Assembly: GCA_018398575.1 (NCBI GenBank)
Contig: JAGTXZ010000014.1
Span: 1,798,001-1,862,000, forward strand
Origin: Ampelomyces quisqualis
Lineage: Eukaryota > Ascomycota > Dothideomycetes > Pleosporales > Phaeosphaeriaceae
DNA length: 64,000 nt
Direction of reading: 5' to 3'
Position 1 is the first letter of the stretch. Every line of letters begins with the position of its first letter. A program made the translations under genes and the position numbers. The notes under the pieces are model-generated. The model made no database searches. It was given only the letters and a program-made list of their open reading frames with translations, and was not told the origin of the DNA. Positions 58,315-64,000 of the stretch are shown here, piece by piece.

Positions 58315-58720
58315 CTTGTGTGAGGCCGGAGGAGCGTGAGGGTGGTGGTGTTGGAGGGGCTGTGCGAGGGGAGGGCTGCGGGCTGTGTGTAGGCCGAGTA
58401 GAAATAATACGCAAATAGGTGGGGCGTCTCCGCTTTCGGATTAGGAAGCAGGGAACTGGCAGTGGGCAATGGGCATGACGTTTCCGCCAAGACGTCTGCT
58501 ATTCGCTATCCGTATTCGCTATTCGCTACTCAGCCCTACGGTGCCAGTCAGCCATCTAACCAACCATGCCGGCCGTGACTACCACATACTCACAGCATGC
58601 CTGGACCGCACCGAGTATCAACACGTGCAACGTCGAGAGCAGCATTCGCTATTCAGCCCTCCCGTGCAGAGCGTGTACTCACCCCCACCATCCTCGACCT
58701 CACATCGCGCCTCACATGAC
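58315..58720. promoter_or_regulatory. Divergent promoter region, Rei1 and HECT ligase
   Basis: A 406-bp stretch between divergent starts. The imperfect repeat TATTCGCTATTCGCTA lies near 58510-58530. No gene is seen. Confidence 0.45.
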
Positions 58721-61700
58721 ATGTCCCGCGGCCTCCCCAGCTCGAGCTCCGCCTGGCCTCGGGATACAGACGCGTCTCAGGGCCATGTGGTTGACGTGAC
58801 TGATGCCGGCCGTGTGCTGGAATGCGCCCAGGCCGAGAGACAGCTACGCGTCCAGCGCCTTGTGCGCCAGTAGGCCGTTCCACCCGCTGATGCCACCGAC
58901 GATTGACTGACCCCCAGCAGCTACATGTCCCAGATGGTCCATGGCTGCCGGAGCGCCTGCTGCGTCACGCCCACGTGCCTCTCCCGCCAGAAGCGCCATG
59001 CCTCGCGCCCTCTCCGCCCGCCCACGGAGCTGACTGCGCGCGCCCTCGCCCACTATCTGGCGGCACAAGACGATGCACAACGAGGCCTGTGCCCGCATGA
59101 GCTGAAGGTCGATCCCAGGACGCTGGAGCTCGCGGGAGCCTGTCGGACGGGTCCACAGCAGTCGCGTGAGGGCCAGCATCTGTACAGCGTATACGCCCCG
59201 ACGTCGACCGGGGCAGACATGTACAGCCTACCTGGGCATCGCGTGCATGCACGAGACCACGCGCAAGGTACCTCTCACCGCGACGCGTCACGTGCTCAGC
59301 AGCATGTCGCAGACGCAATTGAGCAGCGGCGCCAGACACGGAAGGACACAAGGTCGCTGTCACAGAACCTCTACGATAGTGCTTCGATGATATATGCCTA
59401 TTCGAAGCCATTGCCCAGCCCTGCATCAATTCTCCATGCGCTTCGCTCTCCCACTGCATTTGATGCTGATTCGCAAACGAACGCTCGACGGAGCGCGCGC
59501 GCTGTCACCCCTGCTACACCTACAAACGGAGATACTGTCACGCCTCCCTTGAATATGTCTGCATCCATTGGCCGCCCGCAACCTCAAGGTAGCATCCGAG
59601 CCGATAATCATACTCACACAACCCCAACCACCTGTGAAGTACTAAACAATGGACAACAAGTCCACCGAATCCCTTATCAACATCGTGACCCCACTGGTTC
59701 TGTCAAAAGTGGCAAATCAACGAGTCGAACCTCCATTGCAGACTCTCGTGATTCTCAAGAGCTTTCGCTTTCAAAGATGAGTAAGAACTCCATCCGCGAT
59801 GATGCTAGTCCTGTCATGGAGCGTTCTGCAACACATGCTCTGCCTCCGAGAAAAGGCCAGAAGAACTCGGGATCCAGTCAGCCTCCTCGGCCAATCCTTC
59901 CAGCTTTATCAGCCTTGAATTGTACCAGTCTAGAAGGCTTGAAGGACAACGTGTACAACCGTCGGAAAGACCAGTTGCCCGACAACCTCAACTTCTCTGT
60001 CGACTACGATACAAATCGTCGTTTTCAACCCTCTACCCCTTTTGTCAATCGATCACTGTTCTTCACGCTTAGTGATCCCGACACGTTGCTCAAGTCTTTT
60101 CATGACACCAACCAAGCTTTTGCAGAATCACCACTGCCACACCTCGACTCAGCTCGTCTGACGCACTCATTCAGGGATTGGAATCGTCACAATGGAGCTT
60201 TGATCTTTGACAGTCTATGTCTGGCCCTGGAAGCTTTCTTTGCGCCTCCACCAGAGCTTCATGTCCAGAAAAGTCCGAAACTGACGCCTTCTCGCAAAGG
60301 CGCACCTGTCGGTAGCTGCGCCCATCTGATGGACAACGCTGCATCAATAGCATCGACGAAGCGTCGCTATCTCAGTGACACGGAAGCGGCGCATATAGTT
60401 GTTGTATGCATTCATGCTCTGACCTCTTCAGTATCATTGGGCTGGCCACATACGTGGGTACAGCTACGCAAATTGAGGGCCTGGGGCATTATTCTCCCAA
60501 ACGCAGCTCCCGACACTAACGACTTCACACATCCGTACATAAACATCATCGACGAGCTCGAATACGAGCCAGCTACACGCCTCGCCGATCATCTACTACG
60601 AGCTATTGGAGCGCGAACTTGCTTCGAACACATTCTGGATACAATAAAGAGACAACAAGAAAAGCACCATGGCCAAGCCTGTGCTGGTAGTCTCATGAAC
60701 ATCGTTCTAGGGCATCTGAAGATAGTCGAGCGTGTTGCTCTCGTCAGCAAGAGACGTTTGACGCCCGACAACAACACATTCGATGATCCTGGGTGGACAG
60801 TGACATCAACGTTGATGGAATGGCTAAAGACCGTCATCATCAAGAAATGGGACAGTAAAAGCACGATCAAGAAGTGGTCGAGCGTAGGCACCTCAGTTCT
60901 GCTGCTTAACAAACTTTGTAAGTGCATCAACTGCTGTTCGATTATAGTGCTAATCCGAATAGATACATCACACCACCAACTCAACCTGCGCAAGCATATG
61001 TTCGAGTTTCCATTCTTTAACGAACGTCTGGATACTGTCGAAGAGCCTGTGCAATTTATGAGTTGGGAAGAACAACCAAATACATTCCACATCCTTCAGT
61101 ATCCGGCTCTGTTTCCAGTAGAGTATCTTGTCAAATACTTTCGGACCATCAATTTCACCGGCATGATGACGCAATACAACAACACTGCACGCGTACTCCA
61201 AATGCAGGGTTTGCTCGAAAAGTATCTTCGTGAGCCGCACAATTGGTTGATCAGGAACCGGATGAAAGTCACAATGAGCGACTACCTGGTGTTGAATGTC
61301 AGTCGAAGGGACCCACTTCGTGACACTCTGGACCAACTATGGGGTCTCGAGAAGCGGGCCTTGTTGAAGCCGTTGAAGGTCAAGATGGGAGAGGATGAGG
61401 GCGAGGTCGGGGCCGACCATGGCGGCGTCACATACGAGTTTTTCAGGGTCGTGCTGAGCGAAGCTTTCAGGCCGGACCATGGTGAGTTGTTGCGTCATGA
61501 CACTTTTCTAGAAGCAATTGACAATATCAGGCATGTTTACCCTCGACCCGCAAACTCGAATGATCTGGTTCCAGCCGAGCACTTTGGAGCCTGATTGGAA
61601 GTTTGAGATGATTGGCATACTGTTCAGTCTCGCACTCTACAATGGGGTCACTCTACCTGTCACTTTCCCTTTGGCTCTTTATCACTTTCTGCTCACAGCA

Positions 61701-62492
61701 GAACCACCGCCTTTTAACCAGACCATCAGCAGCGATCACTTGAGCTTCATCGGGGATGGCTGGCCTGAGCTAGCCAGAAGTTTTGAGACTCTGCTCACCT
61801 GGACCGAGGGCGACGTCAACGACGTCTTTGCACGCGACTACGCCTTCAGCTACGAGGCATATGGGCAACACATCGACCATAACATGGACGAGCCATATGT
61901 GCGACCTCGCCAGCGAACTTCTGAACGCAGACCCGTTCGTCCCGAAGATCTGTTGACCACGCAAACCACAGAGGCCAAGCCCGTCACAAACTCAAACAGA
62001 GAGGCTTTCGTTCACGACTACATCCACCACCTAACCTACCTCTCCATCCTTCCCCAGCTTCTCGCTTTCCGCAAAGGCTGTCTAGCATGTCTCCAACCCC
62101 GATCCCTTCAACTCTTCACACCCTCCGCACTCCGCAGCCTAATCGAAGGAACGCCACACATTTCCATCTCTGCACTCCGTCAATGCGCGCGCTACGAACA
62201 AGGCTACACATCCACGCACCCGACTATCCTCAACTTCTGGCGCGTCGCCGAAAGCTACAATCCAGAAGATTGTCGCCATTTACTCGAATTCGTTACAGCG
62301 TCGGACCGTGTACCGGTCACGGGGTACGAGGGCATCACGTTTCATATTGTTAGGGTCAGTGGGGGGGATCTGCTGCCGACGAGCTCGACGTGTTTTGGCA
62401 AGTTGTATTTGCCCGAGTACGACAGCGAGGAAGTTTTGAGGGTGAAGTTGGGGCTGGCAATTCGGAATTCAAAGGGCTTTGGGGTCGTTTAA
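58721..62492 (+). CDS. HECT-type E3 ubiquitin ligase (Hul4/UBE3A-like)
   Basis: Transfers ubiquitin from an E2 to substrates through a catalytic Cys. Exons 58721-58869, 58921-60917, 60963-61481 and 61531-62492 give 1208 residues. The second intron is 45 nt and stop-free, but has clear GTAAGT, GCTAATC and ATAG signals. The N-terminus has the zinc-binding AZUL-like region with HYMSQMVHGCRSACC, CLSR and the RGLCPHELK ending, as in UBE3A and Hul4. A long Ser/Thr-rich linker follows. The HECT domain covers the last about 380 residues, with EDEGEVGADHGGVTYEFF, YNGVTLPVTFPLALYHFLL and the active-site loop LPTSSTCFGKLYLPEY (Cys at about 1176). Confidence 0.93.
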
Positions 62493-63464
62493 GCAGGTGC
62501 TATATTGATGACCAGGAGGGACTACAGCGTGCGTCGAGCGGAAGCGTAGACTGAACGGATCAATCAAGAGTTATTATTCAGTCTTGAGGATAGCAAGCCC
62601 ACGACACACTAGAAATTGAGGCAATGTGTGACTACTAATCACGGATGAATGCTGGGGCTTTGCATCATAGGTAGATCTTAGAGACTGCAAGCAAAGTTGA
62701 AGCCAAAAACACACATCCGAACCTGTAGATCGCCGGCCTAACAAACCCTCACATGTAAAACACATTTGTCGACCGCTTTGTGCTTTTTGCTTGTAAGCTG
62801 CGTCATGTCCTGCCGATCGCCCAGCCATACCACTCGTACCCCGCGGGGGGCACTCCGCGCGGCCACATCACGCCATGACATTATGTACTTCCTAGCGCTC
62901 CGCAAGCAAACGTCGGCATGGACAAAGGGAACAAGGCCAAGCATAGATAAGCTCCATGATCTCCTCTGGCTGCCTTGTCACCTTCTTCATCCCTGCCCCA
63001 GGTGTCGATCAAGCTTTATGGCTAGGCTTGGCTGATGCCGGTTGCGGGTGGGTTGAGCTTAGATAACGAATTCGTTGCTGAATGGCCGTCCTGTGTGTTT
63101 TGCGTACGGGATGAATCGGGTGCTAGAAGCGATGCGTCGTTGCGGATAGGGGATTCGGATCGAGGGTTCGGTATAAACTGGTGTAACCAAGACGGCGCAC
63201 GATTCCACCAACACCATTCCACACTCTTGAAGGGGTTTCTTTTACTTTTCGTGGCTTGTAACACCCTGGACAACAGTCTTCCACGGGTTTTACCTTTACA
63301 TACCGTTTTCGGTGCGGCTGAACGACACTACGCCCCCTTGCCCAGGCACTTGAGGCGTCGCATTCGTTGGTCTGGATGTGTAGCAAGCCTACCCCTGTCC
63401 GACGATACTCTTTTGCACCCTCAACCATCGACATACACATAATATCTGGAGACACTGCGACATC
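62493..63464. other. Intergenic, no gene seen
   Basis: A 972-bp stretch between the HECT ligase and the DUF3602 gene. I see no supported gene. Confidence 0.45.
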
Positions 63465-63869
63465 ATGACAAGACTCTTGCCAGAAGATACATACATTGCC
63501 TACGGCCGTGGCGGAGCAGGCAATATGCGTACGTCTCCATCCGCATCCAGTCCACCCCAAGCATACATCTGACGTAGTTGGACAGGAAGTAAATCATCTA
63601 TTCGCGACGCATGGTGCAGAATTATGGCTCAGTCGGACGCGCATCCTCTCGTGCTCACGTCGAGCCCGGAAGAACACTATGCGTCGTCGAAATCTGAACC
63701 GAGGCGCAGGAGCACGAATAGTAGTTTGTGGAGTTTGAGCACAGCAGGCGAACACAAGTCGAAGTGGCGGCGGATATTTCGACAGAGGACGTCGTGCGTT
63801 GAGATGGAGGATGGGAAGAGTGTGAGCGACGAGACGGGGAGTGCGACGAGTAGGGATGAGGAGGCATGA
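63465..63869 (+). CDS. Small DUF3602-like protein
   Basis: A 115-residue protein from exons 63465-63528 and 63586-63869, joined in frame through a GTACGT donor and a GACAG acceptor. The first exon encodes TYIAYGRGGAGNMR, the Gly-Arg-Gly-Gly-Ala-Gly-Asn motif that marks DUF3602 proteins of fungi. The rest is Ser/Arg/Glu-rich and probably disordered. Function is unknown. It is easily missed because neither exon is long. If the second exon is taken alone, 63624 would be its ATG. Confidence 0.7.
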
Positions 63870-64000
63870 TGTGATAGCATCAACATTGATCGAATCTTTC
63901 GTTAGCGAATGATACCATTGCCGTTCCATGGGATTACAAAATAGACGGTTTTGCCAGAATAATTGCGCACTGGGTGCTCGGGAATCATGCACTCGTCTTC

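Noticed and set aside
1..64000. CRISPR arrays, bacterial operons or prophage
   Set aside because: The window is eukaryotic with spliceosomal introns. No regularly spaced repeats were found.

Overview
The window is nuclear DNA of a filamentous ascomycete, most likely a Dothideomycete (Pleosporales-like). The evidence is dense genes on both strands split by 45-70 nt GT-AG introns with CTAAC-type branch sites, fungal-only families (PDR-type ABC pump, fungal_trans Zn2Cys6 factors, FacB, AP-1/Yap1 bZIP, DUF3602), and gene models that match ascomycete relatives along their length. The lineage call is inference from protein similarity recalled by eye.

Layout. 1-1.7 kb: no intact gene, possibly a decayed minus-strand relic. 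1.7-6.7 kb: full-size PDR-type ABC transporter. 7.9-10.1 kb: PEP carboxykinase (acuF). 10.1-12.4 kb: intergenic, with a hAT-type MITE carrying a perfect 8-bp target duplication. 12.4-15.2 kb: Zn2Cys6 regulator. 15.5-18.2 kb: divergent pair of a SIRT5-like sirtuin and an Icp55-type aminopeptidase. 18.6-20.6 kb: AP-1/Yap1-like redox regulator. 21.2-22.2 kb: SPF30/SMNDC1-like Tudor splicing factor. 23.2-26.9 kb: PAN2. 27.2-28.8 kb: unknown poly-Asn protein. 29.0-29.7 kb: methyltransferase pseudogene. 30.3-31.4 kb: two small RING-like genes. 32.0-35.5 kb: FacB/Cat8-like regulator, with a second MITE just upstream. 36.7-38.6 kb: MFS transporter. 38.7-41.2 kb: gene-free. 41.3-45.2 kb: AKTIP/FTS-like UEV protein and a vWA-like protein. 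45.2-47.2 kb: gene-free, rich in poly-T and TACTCCGTA motifs. 47.2-47.8 kb: tyrosinase relic. 48.2-50.8 kb: divergent pair of an OB-fold-like protein and an Apd1/Aim32-like protein. 51.0-54.6 kb: small acidic ORF and a SAPS phosphatase subunit. 55.4-56.1 kb: Vps60. 56.6-58.3 kb: Rei1. 58.7-62.5 kb: HECT E3 ligase. 63.5-63.9 kb: small DUF3602 gene.

Most genes are conserved housekeeping or regulatory genes: mRNA decay (PAN2), splicing (SPF30), 60S maturation (Rei1), ESCRT-III (Vps60), endosome transport (AKTIP), ubiquitin (HECT, RINGs), phosphatase regulation (SAPS), mitochondrial proteolysis (Icp55) and redox control (AP-1). PEPCK and FacB both serve growth on two-carbon and gluconeogenic sources but are 22 kb apart, with unrelated genes between. 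I see no biosynthetic gene cluster, CRISPR array, rRNA or convincing tRNA, and nothing that clearly forms a new multi-gene system. The most unusual items are the hAT MITE pair, the recurrent TACTCCGTA motif, two decayed enzyme genes, four stop-free introns of 3n length, and a few genes of unknown function. Exon boundaries were read by eye and checked only for frame consistency.
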